Assembly (NCBI RefSeq): GCF_904848625.1
Contig: NZ_CAJHCP010000006.1
Span: 434,001 to 498,000 of the forward strand
Direction of reading: 5' to 3'
Source: Paraburkholderia metrosideri
GTDB lineage: Bacteria; Pseudomonadota; Gammaproteobacteria; Burkholderiales; Burkholderiaceae
Length of the DNA stretch: 64,000 nucleotides
Part shown: in pieces, positions 45,496-55,819 of the stretch
How positions within the stretch are numbered: position 1 is the stretch's first letter
Layout of the letters: each line of letters starts with the position of its first letter
Notes under the pieces: model-generated
Databases searched by the model: none
The model's input: only the letters and a program-made list of their open reading frames with translations
What the model was told of the DNA's origin: nothing
Position numbers and translations under genes: made by a program

Positions 45496-46626
45496 ATGAA
45501 TTTCCAGCACACCGAAGACCGCCGCATGCTGGCGGACACGCTCAACCGTTTTATCAGCGAGCAATATGGCTTCGAGACGCGCGACCGGATTGCGCAATCG
45601 GCGCCGGGCTTCAGCCGTGAACTGTGGGGCCGCTTTGCGGAACTCGGCATTATCGGTGCATTGTTCGATGAAGCCGATGGAGGCTTTGGCGGCGGCGGTT
45701 TCGATATCAGCGTCGTGTTCGAAAGCCTCGGCCGTGGTCTCGTCGTCGAACCCTTTCTCGATACGCTGATTGTCGGACGGGCTATCGCGAAGAGCGGCGC
45801 AGACGCGCAGAAAGCGCTGCTGGGCGAATTGATCGACGGTTCAAAAATCGTTGCGCTCGCGCACGGCGAGCCGGACAGTCACTATGAACTCGCCCGCGTC
45901 ACCACACGCGCGCAACGCCATGGTGAAACGTGGCAACTTCACGGCGCGAAGGCGGTGGTTCAGCACGGCGAGCACGCGTCCCTCTTTCTCATGTCCGCAC
46001 GCACGAGCGGCGCTGACGATGCGCAGCACGGCATCACGCTCTTTCTCGTGCCCCGCGACGCGGCGGGCGTGAATGTGCGTGGTTATCGCAAGATAGACGG
46101 CGGGCGTGCAGCCGAAGTCACATTCGACAACGTGACGCTCGACGACGACGCTGTGCTCGGCATAGTCGACGAAGGCCTGGCGACGCTCGAATACGCGATT
46201 GGCTGCGGTGTACTGGCCTTGTGTGCCGAGGCCGTCGGCGCGATGGATGTGGCCAGAGATTACACGCTGGAGTACCTGCGCACGCGCAAACAGTTCGGCG
46301 TACCGATCGGCAGTTTCCAGGCGCTGCAACACAGAATGGCCGACATGTCGCTCGAAATTGAACAGGCACGCTCTGCGGTCATCAATGCGGCCGCGGCGCT
46401 GGGCGCCGAACGCAAGGTGCGGGAACGTGCGGTGTCGGCGGCGAAATTCAGCATTGGCAGAATCGGCGCGTTGGTCGCGGAGGAATGCATTCAACTGCAT
46501 GGCGGAATCGGCATGACGTGGGAATTGCCGCTCGCCCATTACGCGAAGCGTCTGGTGATGATCGATCATGAACTCGGCGATGAAGATCATCATCTTGAAA
46601 GATTCATTGCGCTCGGAGCCGATTAA
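45496..46626 (+). CDS. Acyl-CoA dehydrogenase, PimD-like small subunit
   Basis: A 376-residue acyl-CoA dehydrogenase paralogue. The N-terminal helical domain (FQHTEDRRMLADTLNRFI) is followed by a beta domain in which the usual flavin motif is weak, and a C-terminal domain with YLRTRKQFGVPIGSFQALQH near residue 257 and ECIQLHGGIGMTWELPLAHY near 330. The reduced flavin motif suits a partner subunit in a heteromer with the preceding gene product. A terminator follows. Confidence 0.88.
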   Translation: MNFQHTEDRRMLADTLNRFISEQYGFETRDRIAQSAPGFSRELWGRFAELGIIGALFDEADGGFGGGGFDISVVFESLGRGLVVEPFLDTLIVGRAIAKSGADAQKALLGELIDGSKIVALAHGEPDSHYELARVTTRAQRHGETWQLHGAKAVVQHGEHASLFLMSARTSGADDAQHGITLFLVPRDAAGVNVRGYRKIDGGRAAEVTFDNVTLDDDAVLGIVDEGLATLEYAIGCGVLALCAEAVGAMDVARDYTLEYLRTRKQFGVPIGSFQALQHRMADMSLEIEQARSAVINAAAALGAERKVRERAVSAAKFSIGRIGALVAEECIQLHGGIGMTWELPLAHYAKRLVMIDHELGDEDHHLERFIALGAD

Positions 46627-46654
46627 GTCGATTTAAACGGATTCTGTTAGATTC

Positions 46655-46697
46655 ATGCGGGAGACCGGCCTTGCAGACGCCGCTCTCCCGCATTTTG
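46655..46697 (+). terminator. Rho-independent terminator after the PimFCD-like operon
   Basis: ATGCGGGAGA (46655-46664) pairs perfectly with TCTCCCGCAT (46684-46693), with a 19-base spacer and a trailing TTTTG. It lies about 30 bases past the dehydrogenase stop. Confidence 0.7.
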
Positions 46698-46764
46698 CGT
46701 TTATAGCGCCGTAGCAAGAGATAGATCAGCACGAGTCGAAGTCTGCCCCTGCAGCGGAGGAAAC

Positions 46765-48345
46765 ATGGATTTCCTGAAGACGCTACTCGAACATCAGCCT
46801 TTGATGACGCTGTTCCTCACCATCGCGATTGGCTATTTCGTCGGTGAAATCAATATCAAGGGGTTCTCGCTTGGGGTCGGCGCAGTGCTATTCGTCGCGC
46901 TCGCGGCCGGCTGGTTTGCACCGAAATCCGCACCGGCCCCGATGGTCGGCACACTCGGACTTTCGCTGTTCCTGTACACCGTCGGCGTTCAATACGGCGC
47001 GCAGTTTTTCCTCGGACTCACCAGCGCGGCAGGAAGACGCGCGAATCTGCTCGCACTGATCGGCGTATTGTGCGCGGGCGCGACGAGCGTCGCGATCCAG
47101 AGAGTCATGCAGATCAATCCCGGCTATGCGCTCGGTCTCTTCTCAGGCGCAGGCACCAGCACAGCTGCATTGCAAGCTGCCATCGCAGCACTCGGTAACG
47201 ATGACGCAGCGGTAGGTTATTCGGTTTCCTATCCATTTGGCGTCGCCGGGCCGATTCTGCTGCTTTATCTGGCGTTCCTGATGCGTCCGCAGAAGATCGC
47301 GACAACCGCGAACGCCGGACTCGACATTCTCGAAATCGCGCTGCGTAACCCGGCGTTTTGCGGCAAGACGCTGGCCGAAGCACTCACGGGATTGCCCGCG
47401 AACGTGCGGATCGTCGCCGTGCGCAGCGCTCACCACAATGCGCCTGCGTCACCCGAACTCGTGCTGGCGGAGAACGATGTCGTACTCGCTGTCAGCCCCG
47501 ACAGCGCAGCGCTCGCGGAGACTCGCAAGAGCCTCGGCGAAGCGGCGCCCGGGCGCGTGCTGCGTGATCGTGGCGACCTCGATTATCTGCGGGTATTCGC
47601 TTCGCGCGCCACGGTGGTGGGCCGTCAGCTTGGCGAGCTTGAATTGCCGGATGGCGCGATCGTGGCACACGTACGGCGTGGCGATGCGGACATCATGCCG
47701 AATCCGGAATTCGTCCTTGAGTACGGCGACCGGGTGGGCCTGCTTACCGGACGCGCGACGTTCCCCGCACTGCGCACCTTCTTTGGCGATTCGATTAAGG
47801 GCACCGCTGAATTCAGCTATGTGTCGGTGGGACTCGGTATGGCGCTGGGGTTCCTGGTCGGCGCCGTCCAGATTCCTTTGCCGGGTATTGGCAAGCTCGC
47901 GCTGGGCTTGTGCGGGGTGCTGATCGTAGCGCTCGTACTTGGAAAATTGCGCCATACGGGCGGCGTCCACTGGACTATGCCGCTGCCTGCCAATCTGGTA
48001 ATGCGCAATCTCGGACTGACGATTTTTCTGGCGCAAGTGGGCATGTCGTCGGGGCCGAGGTTCGCGGCTACGGTCTCGCAAACCGGCTTACTGATGCTCG
48101 GACTCGGCGCGATCGTGCTGATTGCACTGGTGCTGCCGATTCTGATTCTCGGGTTGCTCGTGTACCGGCTTCCGTTCGATGAAGTGGCCGGCATCGTCAC
48201 GGGCGCTTGTGGCAATCCGGCGATCCTTGCATTTGCTAACAAGCTCACGCCGACAGACAAGCCCGATATCGGTTACGCGATGATCTTTCCGGCTATGACG
48301 ATCGTGAAGATCCTGTTTGTGGATATTCTGCCGGCGTTCTGGTGA
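46765..48345 (+). CDS. Aspartate:alanine exchanger family transporter
   Basis: A 526-residue AAE-family membrane antiporter (AspT/YbjL/YidE type). Two blocks of hydrophobic segments (residues 1-170 and 350-526) flank a cytoplasmic pair of TrkA-C regulatory domains (about 190-345, with LAENDVVLAVSPDS). Each half carries the family phrase type GLFSGAGTSTAALQAA near 126 and GIVTGACGNPAILAFANKL near 478, which face each other in the pore. The ATG has GGAGG (46756-46760) upstream. The substrate could be aspartate/alanine or succinate-like; not determined. Confidence 0.9.
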   Translation: MDFLKTLLEHQPLMTLFLTIAIGYFVGEINIKGFSLGVGAVLFVALAAGWFAPKSAPAPMVGTLGLSLFLYTVGVQYGAQFFLGLTSAAGRRANLLALIGVLCAGATSVAIQRVMQINPGYALGLFSGAGTSTAALQAAIAALGNDDAAVGYSVSYPFGVAGPILLLYLAFLMRPQKIATTANAGLDILEIALRNPAFCGKTLAEALTGLPANVRIVAVRSAHHNAPASPELVLAENDVVLAVSPDSAALAETRKSLGEAAPGRVLRDRGDLDYLRVFASRATVVGRQLGELELPDGAIVAHVRRGDADIMPNPEFVLEYGDRVGLLTGRATFPALRTFFGDSIKGTAEFSYVSVGLGMALGFLVGAVQIPLPGIGKLALGLCGVLIVALVLGKLRHTGGVHWTMPLPANLVMRNLGLTIFLAQVGMSSGPRFAATVSQTGLLMLGLGAIVLIALVLPILILGLLVYRLPFDEVAGIVTGACGNPAILAFANKLTPTDKPDIGYAMIFPAMTIVKILFVDILPAFW

Positions 48346-48411
48346 GGTGTGCGGTGCGTTTTCACGGGCTTTGCAACTTTGCAAACGCAACGTGTGCGCA
48401 CCGCTCGCCGA

Positions 48412-49143
48412 TTAGCGATGGGCTAGCCAGAATACGTCTTGATGGTTGTCCCACGCGCCTGGACTGAACTTCAGGATGCGATAACCGAGCTCATCGGCCT
48501 GCTCCACCATCCAGGCGTGAGGAATCAGCGACACACCGTATGACCTGCCAATATAGTCGACTGTCTTTTTTTCGAACGGCTGATCCGGCGTGTAGTTTGC
48601 GAACCCGTATGAGCCCATTGAGTACGCTGTGAGAAGAGCCGTTTTGTCTCCTGGCGCAACCTCGAACCAGCCGCCTGAAGACAGCATTTCATGAGCACGC
48701 ACGCCGTGCGTCGTCACCACGGCAACACCATCGGCCGATAACTTCGCGAGGAAATTCTCGAGTACCGTGCGTGCGTTGCTCTCCGATAGATGCGTTAGAA
48801 GAGAACCCATCAAGCCGATATCAAATTCGCCCGCGGGGATAGTGCGAAATTCATTAACCGGATCGGCGACGTAATGGCCGGTCACGCCGAAGGTTCTGGT
48901 CGTGTAATCGACAGCCGGAATCATGATGTCTGCGACTTCTATCCGACTCGGATCGAAGTGTTTGACAAGCTGGCGTGTGACTCTGCCGTAACCGCACGGG
49001 AGTTCCAGGACGCGGCGTGTCGATCTCCCGACCAACCCCGCGGCCTGCTCGGCAAAGCCGGCGAACTGGTTGCCACACTTTTCGTAGTGCTCCAGCGAGC
49101 CTGTGTACATGTCGTCGTCAGGGTGAATCTCTGCGGACTGCAT
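48412..49143 (-). CDS. Class I SAM-dependent methyltransferase
   Basis: A 243-residue soluble methyltransferase. Motif I is RVLELPCGYGRVTRQLVKHF near residue 44, an acidic residue follows in IEVADIMIP, and GEFDIGLMGSLLTHLSES near 107 is motif IV. Proteins of this kind are often linked to polysaccharide or small-molecule modification. It is poorer in G+C than the flanking genes and stands alone between the exchanger and a gene-free region. The substrate is unknown. Confidence 0.8.
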   Translation of the reverse strand: MQSAEIHPDDDMYTGSLEHYEKCGNQFAGFAEQAAGLVGRSTRRVLELPCGYGRVTRQLVKHFDPSRIEVADIMIPAVDYTTRTFGVTGHYVADPVNEFRTIPAGEFDIGLMGSLLTHLSESNARTVLENFLAKLSADGVAVVTTHGVRAHEMLSSGGWFEVAPGDKTALLTAYSMGSYGFANYTPDQPFEKKTVDYIGRSYGVSLIPHAWMVEQADELGYRILKFSPGAWDNHQDVFWLAHR

Positions 49144-49653
<510 letters not shown>

Positions 49654-49711
49654 AGAGAAAAATTATAACAGACACTTCATTCGATTTGAACCATCTCATA
49701 CGAACAAAGCG

Positions 49712-50128
49712 TCAGTGGTCCAGCAAATTGATGACCTGCAGCAATTCCTTGCGCAATTGCTCAACGTCGACGGCGGCAGTTGTAGTGACAGGCACTTGCG
49801 CGGCAACTGCGTCCTCGCCTTCGTCGACCGAAGCACCCGCACCACCATGCGCGCCCCCGCCATGCGAATCGAGCCGGTTACGCGCACCGTTGATCGTGAA
49901 ACCCTGTTCATACAGCAACTCACGAATCCGCCGGATCAACAGCACCTCATGATGCTGGTAATACCGGCGATTGCCGCGTCGCTTGACCGGCCTCAACTGC
50001 GTGAACTCCTGCTCCCAGTAACGCAACACATGCGGTTTGACGCCGCATAGTTCGCTGACCTCACCAATCGTGAAGTAGCGCTTCGCCGGAATCGGAGGCA
50101 AGACGACTTTTTCGATCGTCGCTGTCAT
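49712..50128 (-). CDS. MerR family transcriptional regulator
   Basis: A 138-residue protein with a MerR winged helix near residues 18-85 ([25 protein letters not shown], then [20 protein letters not shown]). A linker rich in Gly/Ala and a short C-terminal helix follow. It lacks metal-binding cysteines. It is encoded 46 bases downstream of ihfA, an arrangement kept in many beta-proteobacteria; the target genes are unknown. Confidence 0.93.
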   Translation of the reverse strand: MTATIEKVVLPPIPAKRYFTIGEVSELCGVKPHVLRYWEQEFTQLRPVKRRGNRRYYQHHEVLLIRRIRELLYEQGFTINGARNRLDSHGGGAHGGAGASVDEGEDAVAAQVPVTTTAAVDVEQLRKELLQVINLLDH

Positions 50129-50174
50129 CGTCAGTTAGCCGTCGTGGTGGGTTGCGCAGGGACGCGCCGGTCTA

Positions 50175-50585
50175 TCAGCGCGTGAAGCTTGCCTCAGCGC
50201 CGTTCTCAACGAGCGCTTTCAGCTTTTGACTTGCATGAAACGTCACAACGCGACGCGCGGCGATTGGAATCGCTTCGCCGGTCTTCGGATTTCTGCCGGG
50301 ACGCTGGGGCTTGTCACGCAACTGAAAGTTGCCGAACCCCGACAGCTTCACGCTGTCGCCACTCTCCAGCGCATCGCGAATCACCTCGAAAAACGCTTCG
50401 ACCATGTCTTTCGCTTCCCGCTTGTTGAGCCCGACATTGTCGAACAGCAACTCGGCAAGTTCAGCTTTGGTCAGCGTCGGCGTTTCTGTGGAAACGACGG
50501 CGGGTGATGTCGGAATATCGCGAATCATGGCGCTGCGTTGCGCCGTAAGAAGGGCTTCGAAATCACTCGAGTTCATTTCATTCAT
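50175..50585 (-). CDS. ihfA: Integration host factor subunit alpha
   Basis: DNA-bending nucleoid protein of 136 residues. The core, [20 protein letters not shown], then [20 protein letters not shown] with the DNA-intercalating proline arm, is standard IHF-alpha. An extra N-terminal segment of about 35 residues ([18 protein letters not shown]...) is typical for Burkholderiaceae. ATGs at 50574 and 50528 within this segment are alternatives. It lies downstream of pheT in the same operon. Confidence 0.94.
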   Translation of the reverse strand: MNEMNSSDFEALLTAQRSAMIRDIPTSPAVVSTETPTLTKAELAELLFDNVGLNKREAKDMVEAFFEVIRDALESGDSVKLSGFGNFQLRDKPQRPGRNPKTGEAIPIAARRVVTFHASQKLKALVENGAEASFTR

Positions 50586-50654
50586 ATCTATCAAATGGCG
50601 CGCCAAGCAGAAAACAATGGATGCGGAAACAGCCGTGCAATTGTTAAATGCGGG

Positions 50655-53090
50655 TTATCCGCGCAACCGTGCGCCATATACTCGAGCCAGACGTTCCACC
50701 AGAGTTTGAATAGCCAGATCGACTGTTTCATCCTGAAGGGTTCCGCCAGTATCTTGCAAGGTCACACGGAACGCAAGGCTTTTCTCGTGAGCAGCCAGAC
50801 CACCGGAAGTGTTTGATTTTGGACGGAATTCGTCGAAAAGCACCACCTTCTGGACGCTCTTGCAAGCCGCTTCCGACTGGGCCTTGTGAAGCTCGTCGAG
50901 CAATGCCTGAACCTCGATTTTCTGATCCACGACAACCGCAATATCACGGCGCACCGGCGGGAATTTTGAAACTTCCGACGGAATCGGCAATACCCGCTGC
51001 ATTAATGCTTCGGCTTCGATTTCAAACAGAATCGGCGCATGCGGCAAATCATATTTCTGCATCCAGCGCGGATGCAATTCGCCAATCCAGCCTACTGCCT
51101 GGCCATTAACTTCAACGCGCGCGCTGCGTCCCGGATGCAATGCCGGATGCTCCGCTTTCACGAAACGGGCCACCGCCGGTGCCAGTACCGCTTCGAGGTC
51201 ACCCTTCATATCGAAGTAGTCGACCGCGCGCGTCGACGCGCCCCACTGCTCGTCGAGCGCGGGACCGTACACGAGCGCACCGATCATCTTCGGCTGCGCG
51301 AAACCTTCGACCGTCAACTCGCCAGCTTTGATCGACGGATCGTGCAGGAACACGCGACCCGCTTCGAACACGCGCACGCGATCTGCCGCGCGGCGATTCA
51401 GGTTCGTACGCAGCACGTTGATCAGGCTGCCGAACAGCGTCGTACGCATCACCGACATCTGGCTTGCAATCGGATTCAGCAGACGCACCGGCTTGTCGTT
51501 GCCGGCGAAGTCCTGTTCCCACTCCGCGTCGACGAAACTGAAGTTCACCGTTTCCGCGTAATCGCGCGCGGCGAGCGCGTGACGGATCACGTGGATCGAG
51601 CGCTGCGTTTCGTTGGTCGCGAGCATTTCGCTGGTCGCGACCGGCGGACGCGCCGGGATCTTTTCGAAGCCGTAAATCCGCGCGACTTCTTCGATCAGGT
51701 CTTCTTCGATTTCGATGTCGAAGCGATACGACGGCGGCATCACCGAGAATGTGTCGCCATCGTGCTCGAACGTGAGACCGAGGCGCGTGAAAATCTGCGC
51801 GATTTCGTCGGCGTCGATCTTGATACCGATGATGCGGTTCGCGCGCGACACACGCATTTTCACGGGCTCGCGCTTCGGCACGTTGACGGTCTGGTCGTCG
51901 ACCGGACCCGCCTCGCCGCCGCAGATATCGAGGATCAACTGCGTAATACGTTCGATGTGCTCGACAGTCGTCGCATAGTCAACGCCGCGCTCGAAGCGAT
52001 GACCCGCATCGGTCGAGAAGTTGTATTTGCGCGAGCGGCCACGAATACTATCTGGCCACCAGAACGCGGCTTCGAGATAGATGTTGGTGGTGTCGAGCGT
52101 GACGGCCGTGCTGTCGCCGCCCATGATGCCCGCGAGACTTTCGATGTGCTGCTCGTCCGCGATCACGCCGACGGTTTCATCGAGCTCGACGGTGTTGCCG
52201 TTCAGCAGCTTGAGCGTTTCGCCCTTGCGGCCCCAGCGCACATCCATGCCGCCGTGGATCTTGTCGAGATCGAACACGTGCGACGGACGGCCCAGTTCGA
52301 GCATCACATAGTTGGAGATGTCGACGAGCGCGGAAATGCTGCGTTGCCCCGAGCGTTCGAGACGCTGCACCATCCATGCCGGCGACTTTGCGCGCGCGTT
52401 CACGCCGCGAATCACGCGACCCGAGAAGCGGCCGCACAGATCGGGTGCCGAGATTTTGACGGGCAGTATTTCGTTGAGCGTGACTTGAGCCGGCTTGATT
52501 TCCAGCGGACGCAACGGCGCGCCCGTGATCGCCGACGTCTCGCGCGCGACACCGAATACCGACAGACAATCCGCCTTGTTCGGCGTCAACTTGATTTCGA
52601 AAACCGTGTCGTCGAGATTCAGCGTCTCGCGGATATCCTGGCCGATCGGCGTATCTTCCGGCAGGATCATCAGCCCGCTATGATCTTCCGACAGCTTCAG
52701 TTCGCGTGCCGAGCACAACATGCCCTGGCTTTCCACGCCGCGCAGCTTCGAAAGCTTGATCGCGAACGGTGCGCCGCCCTCTTCGGCCGGCGGCAATTGC
52801 GCGCCCACCAACGCGACCGGCACCTTGATGCCCGGCGCCACATTCGGCGCGCCGCACACGATGTTCAGCGTGGCGCCCGTGCCGGCGTTGACCTGACACA
52901 CGTTGAGTTTGTCCGCGTCCGGGTGCTTGACGACTTCCAGCACCTGGCCGACGACGATCTTCGTGGTCGGCGGCGCAGCCGGCCGCAGGTCTTCGACTTC
53001 GAGACCGGCCATCGTCAACGCGTGCGACAGTTCATCGGTCGTAAGTGTCGGATCGACAAAGGTTCTCAGCCAGGATTCCGGGAATTGCAT
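50655..53090 (-). CDS. pheT: Phenylalanine-tRNA ligase beta subunit
   Basis: The 811-residue beta subunit of PheRS. It has the N-terminal EMAP-like tRNA-binding domain ([20 protein letters not shown] near residue 44), the B3/B4 editing domain (about 210-380), B5, the catalytic-like core and the C-terminal anticodon-binding FDX-ACB domain. The length is close to the E. coli form. It follows pheS by 154 bases, with ihfA downstream. Confidence 0.97.
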   Translation of the reverse strand: MQFPESWLRTFVDPTLTTDELSHALTMAGLEVEDLRPAAPPTTKIVVGQVLEVVKHPDADKLNVCQVNAGTGATLNIVCGAPNVAPGIKVPVALVGAQLPPAEEGGAPFAIKLSKLRGVESQGMLCSARELKLSEDHSGLMILPEDTPIGQDIRETLNLDDTVFEIKLTPNKADCLSVFGVARETSAITGAPLRPLEIKPAQVTLNEILPVKISAPDLCGRFSGRVIRGVNARAKSPAWMVQRLERSGQRSISALVDISNYVMLELGRPSHVFDLDKIHGGMDVRWGRKGETLKLLNGNTVELDETVGVIADEQHIESLAGIMGGDSTAVTLDTTNIYLEAAFWWPDSIRGRSRKYNFSTDAGHRFERGVDYATTVEHIERITQLILDICGGEAGPVDDQTVNVPKREPVKMRVSRANRIIGIKIDADEIAQIFTRLGLTFEHDGDTFSVMPPSYRFDIEIEEDLIEEVARIYGFEKIPARPPVATSEMLATNETQRSIHVIRHALAARDYAETVNFSFVDAEWEQDFAGNDKPVRLLNPIASQMSVMRTTLFGSLINVLRTNLNRRAADRVRVFEAGRVFLHDPSIKAGELTVEGFAQPKMIGALVYGPALDEQWGASTRAVDYFDMKGDLEAVLAPAVARFVKAEHPALHPGRSARVEVNGQAVGWIGELHPRWMQKYDLPHAPILFEIEAEALMQRVLPIPSEVSKFPPVRRDIAVVVDQKIEVQALLDELHKAQSEAACKSVQKVVLFDEFRPKSNTSGGLAAHEKSLAFRVTLQDTGGTLQDETVDLAIQTLVERLARVYGARLRG

Positions 53091-53244
53091 GGTTCTGTGT
53101 ACGTTCTGATCAGGTTAGGTCCACGTCCGGCGGCGGCTTCCTGCAACTCGGTGTTCGTGAGATTGCAAACCACTGCCGGGGACGCTGGCGGCACGCATCG
53201 AATCCGTGCCGCGCTCTATGCTTGTCGCGTTCGACCGCGCAGGT

Positions 53245-54258
53245 TCACGCGAATTGACGCAGGAAACGCAGGTCGTTTTCGAAGAACAGACGCAGGTCTT
53301 GCACGCCGTAACGCAACATCGTGAGGCGCTCGAGGCCGCTGCCGAAAGCAAAGCCGATGTAACGCTCAGGGTCGAGGCCCATGTTGCGGATCACCGTGGG
53401 GTGAACCTGGCCCGAGCCCGAAATTTCAAGCCACTTCCCGGCGTTCTTGCCCGTTTCGAACAACATGTCGATTTCAGCCGACGGTTCGGTGAACGGGAAA
53501 TACGACGGACGGAAGCGCACCTGAATGTCGTCGCGTTCGAAGAATTTCTTGAGGAAGTCGGAGTAGACGCCCTTCAGATCCGCAAAGCTGATGTTCTCGT
53601 CGATCCACAGGCCTTCGACCTGGTTGAACATCGGCGAATGCGTTGCGTCGCTGTCCACACGGTACGTGCGACCCGGCACGATCACCTTGATAGGCGGCGT
53701 GTTGGTACGCGCGTAGCGCACCTGCATCGGGCTGGTATGCGTGCGCAGCAGCAGTTGACGGCCGTCGGCATCTTTGCCGTCGACGTAGAAGGTGTCCTGC
53801 ATCGAACGCGCCGGATGGTTTTCCGGGCTGTTCAGCGAGGTGAAGTTGTACCAGTCGGTTTCGATTTCGGGGCCGTCGGCCACGTCGAATCCGATCGACC
53901 GGAAAATCTGTTCGACGCGCTCCCACGTGCGCATCACCGGGTGCAGGCTGCCTGCGCCGGTGCCGCGGCCCGGTAACGTGACGTCGATGGCTTCAGCGGC
54001 AAGGCGCTGATTCAGCAACGCGTCGGCGAGTGCCTGACGGCGGCCCGTCAAAGCGGCTTCCACTTGTTGCTTGACGAGGTTGATCCGAGCGCCTTCGGTC
54101 TTGCGCGTTTCGGGATCGAGTTTGCCAAGGCCCTTCAATAGCTCGGTCAGCGCACCCGATTTGCCAAGAAAGCGTGCTTTCTCGTTCTCGAGGGTGGTGA
54201 CGTCGGAGGCTTCTGCGAAGGCTTTTTGCGCGTCGGCGACAATCTGGTCCAGATCCAT
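53245..54258 (-). CDS. pheS: Phenylalanine-tRNA ligase alpha subunit
   Basis: The 337-residue alpha subunit. An N-terminal coiled-coil (about 10-90) precedes the class II catalytic core with motif 2 [20 protein letters not shown] near residue 178 and motif 3 [20 protein letters not shown] near 306. The Ala in FGSGLE marks the phenylalanine pocket region. ATG 54258 is chosen by homology; upstream in-frame starts add non-conserved residues. A strong hairpin separates it from rplT. Confidence 0.97.
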   Translation of the reverse strand: MDLDQIVADAQKAFAEASDVTTLENEKARFLGKSGALTELLKGLGKLDPETRKTEGARINLVKQQVEAALTGRRQALADALLNQRLAAEAIDVTLPGRGTGAGSLHPVMRTWERVEQIFRSIGFDVADGPEIETDWYNFTSLNSPENHPARSMQDTFYVDGKDADGRQLLLRTHTSPMQVRYARTNTPPIKVIVPGRTYRVDSDATHSPMFNQVEGLWIDENISFADLKGVYSDFLKKFFERDDIQVRFRPSYFPFTEPSAEIDMLFETGKNAGKWLEISGSGQVHPTVIRNMGLDPERYIGFAFGSGLERLTMLRYGVQDLRLFFENDLRFLRQFA

Positions 54259-54313
54259 TGATCCCATCATTTCAACGTCAGTGTTCAATCGAAGCAAAAC
54301 TGGTTCTACCAAC

Positions 54314-54345
54314 AAAAACGGGGCTCGGTGAGGAGCCCCGTTTTT
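54314..54345 (-). terminator. Hairpin terminator between rplT and pheS
   Basis: A 13-bp stem AAAAACGGGGCTC / GAGCCCCGTTTTT with a 6-nt loop is a complete rho-independent terminator on both strands. It lies 56 bases before the pheS start on the transcribed strand, where it would end the thrS-infC-rpmI-rplT transcript or act as an attenuator of pheST. Confidence 0.9.
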
Positions 54346-54416
54346 GCTGCAGCGTCACCGAGACTACCGGATGTTCGCTGCAACGAACCACGCAGTTTTA
54401 ATTGCCAGAAGCGCAA

Positions 54417-54776
54417 TCAGGCTGCAACGGCGGCTTTCACCTGCTGAACGATCGCAGCAAAAGCAGCCTTGTCGAACACAGCCATGTCGGCCAGCACCTT
54501 GCGGTCGAGTTCGATCGAAGCCTTCTTCAGGCCGTTGATGAACACGCTGTACGTCATGTCGTGCTGACGCACCGCCGCGTTAATACGCGTGATCCACAAT
54601 GCACGGAACACACGCTTCTTGTTGCGGCGATCGCGGTAGGCGTATTGGCCTGCGCGCATGACCGCCTGCTTGGCGATGCGATAGACGTTATTGCGACGGC
54701 CGCGGTAACCCTTGGCCAGCTTGATGATCTTCTTGTGACGGGCCCGTGCGGTAACCCCACGTTTTACTCGAGGCAT
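54417..54776 (-). CDS. rplT: 50S ribosomal protein L20
   Basis: A 119-residue 23S rRNA-binding assembly protein. The sequence [20 protein letters not shown] and [20 protein letters not shown] are canonical. It follows rpmI by 29 bases. Confidence 0.98.
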
Positions 54777-54805
54777 ATCTTGCTCCTATGAGTTTCAGTT
54801 AAGGG

Positions 54806-55003
54806 TTAAGCGAACGGCAGCATTGCGCGCACGGAGTTCATATCTGCATCATGAACTGCCGTCGAACCGCGCAAATGGCGTTTGTTCTTGGTGGTCTTCT
54901 TGGTAAGAATGTGACGCTTGAAGGCCTGACCGCGCTTGACGGTACCGCCCGGACGCACCACGAAGCGCTTTGCAGCACTCTTCTTGGTCTTCATCTTCGG
55001 CAT
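54806..55003 (-). CDS. rpmI: 50S ribosomal protein L35
   Basis: A 65-residue basic ribosomal protein starting [20 protein letters not shown] and containing [18 protein letters not shown]. It lies between infC and rplT as in most bacteria. The start at 55003 fits the family length; an open extension upstream is not coding. Confidence 0.97.
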   Translation of the reverse strand: MPKMKTKKSAAKRFVVRPGGTVKRGQAFKRHILTKKTTKNKRHLRGSTAVHDADMNSVRAMLPFA

Positions 55004-55246
55004 GACAACTCCATTATTAGATGGATATGGGTGTGCGGTCGGCCTGATGGCCATTACCCGCCCTTCGAAACCCATTCCACTTGGTATGCAGACCGCCAAT
55101 CCTGCCAACGGCCGCTTTTCGGGAAAAGCGCCTGAATACACACCTTTCCGAAACCTGCTGATACCGCGCCGGACACCCGGCACAGCATCACTTCAAACTT
55201 TAGCCGCCTGAGCGCGCACCGCCCGGCGCGCCGCTGCTCTGGCTGC

Positions 55247-55771
55247 TTACTTCTTTTTCTTCGGAGCGAGCACCATGATCATCTGGCGCCCTTCCATTTT
55301 CGGCATTTGCTCGACCTGACCGACTTCATCGAGATCCGTGCGCAAGCGTTCGAGCATGCGCATACCGATTTCCTGGTGGGCCATTTCGCGGCCACGGAAA
55401 CGCAACGTGATTTTCGTCTTGTCGCCGTCGTCGAGGAAGCGGATGAGGTTGCGCAGCTTGACGTTGTAGTCACCGTCGTCGGTGCCCGGGCGGAATTTGA
55501 CTTCCTTAACCTGGACGACCTTCTGCTTGAGCTTGGCCTCGTGTTGTTTCTTCGCTTCCGAGTACTTGAACTTGCCGTAGTCCATCAAGCGGCAAACCGG
55601 CGGAACCGCTTGCGGAGCGATTTCGACCAGATCCACATCTTGCTGTTCCGACATGCGGAACGCATCAGCGAGTTTCACGATGCCGAGCGGTTCGTTCTCG
55701 ACGCCGACCAGACGCACCTCGGGTGCCGTAATTTCACCGTTGATGCGGTGCGCAGACTTATCAGTAGCGAT
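55247..55771 (-). CDS. infC: Translation initiation factor IF-3, AUC start codon
   Basis: A 174-residue initiation factor that blocks subunit joining and proofreads initiator tRNA. The conserved N-terminus [20 protein letters not shown] is encoded only if translation begins at the ATC at 55771-55769, which has AGAGGA eight bases upstream. No ATG or GTG lies ahead of it in frame, and the next, a GTG at 55717, would delete conserved residues. Use of a rare start codon matches known infC autoregulation by IF-3 discrimination (AUU in E. coli). It is followed by rpmI and rplT. Confidence 0.95.
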   Translation of the reverse strand: MATDKSAHRINGEITAPEVRLVGVENEPLGIVKLADAFRMSEQQDVDLVEIAPQAVPPVCRLMDYGKFKYSEAKKQHEAKLKQKVVQVKEVKFRPGTDDGDYNVKLRNLIRFLDDGDKTKITLRFRGREMAHQEIGMRMLERLRTDLDEVGQVEQMPKMEGRQMIMVLAPKKKK

Positions 55772-55819
55772 GTTACGTTTCCTCTAAAAATTAAAAAAAC
55801 GAGCCGGGCTGCAAGTGGC

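Noticed and set aside
48351..48404. GCGGTGCG/CGCACCGC arms after the exchanger gene as a terminator
   Set aside because: The loop is nearly 40 bases and no U tract follows, so support is too weak.
51039..53324. A 761-codon plus-strand frame
   Set aside because: Antisense to pheT, Arg/His-rich and without recognisable motifs.
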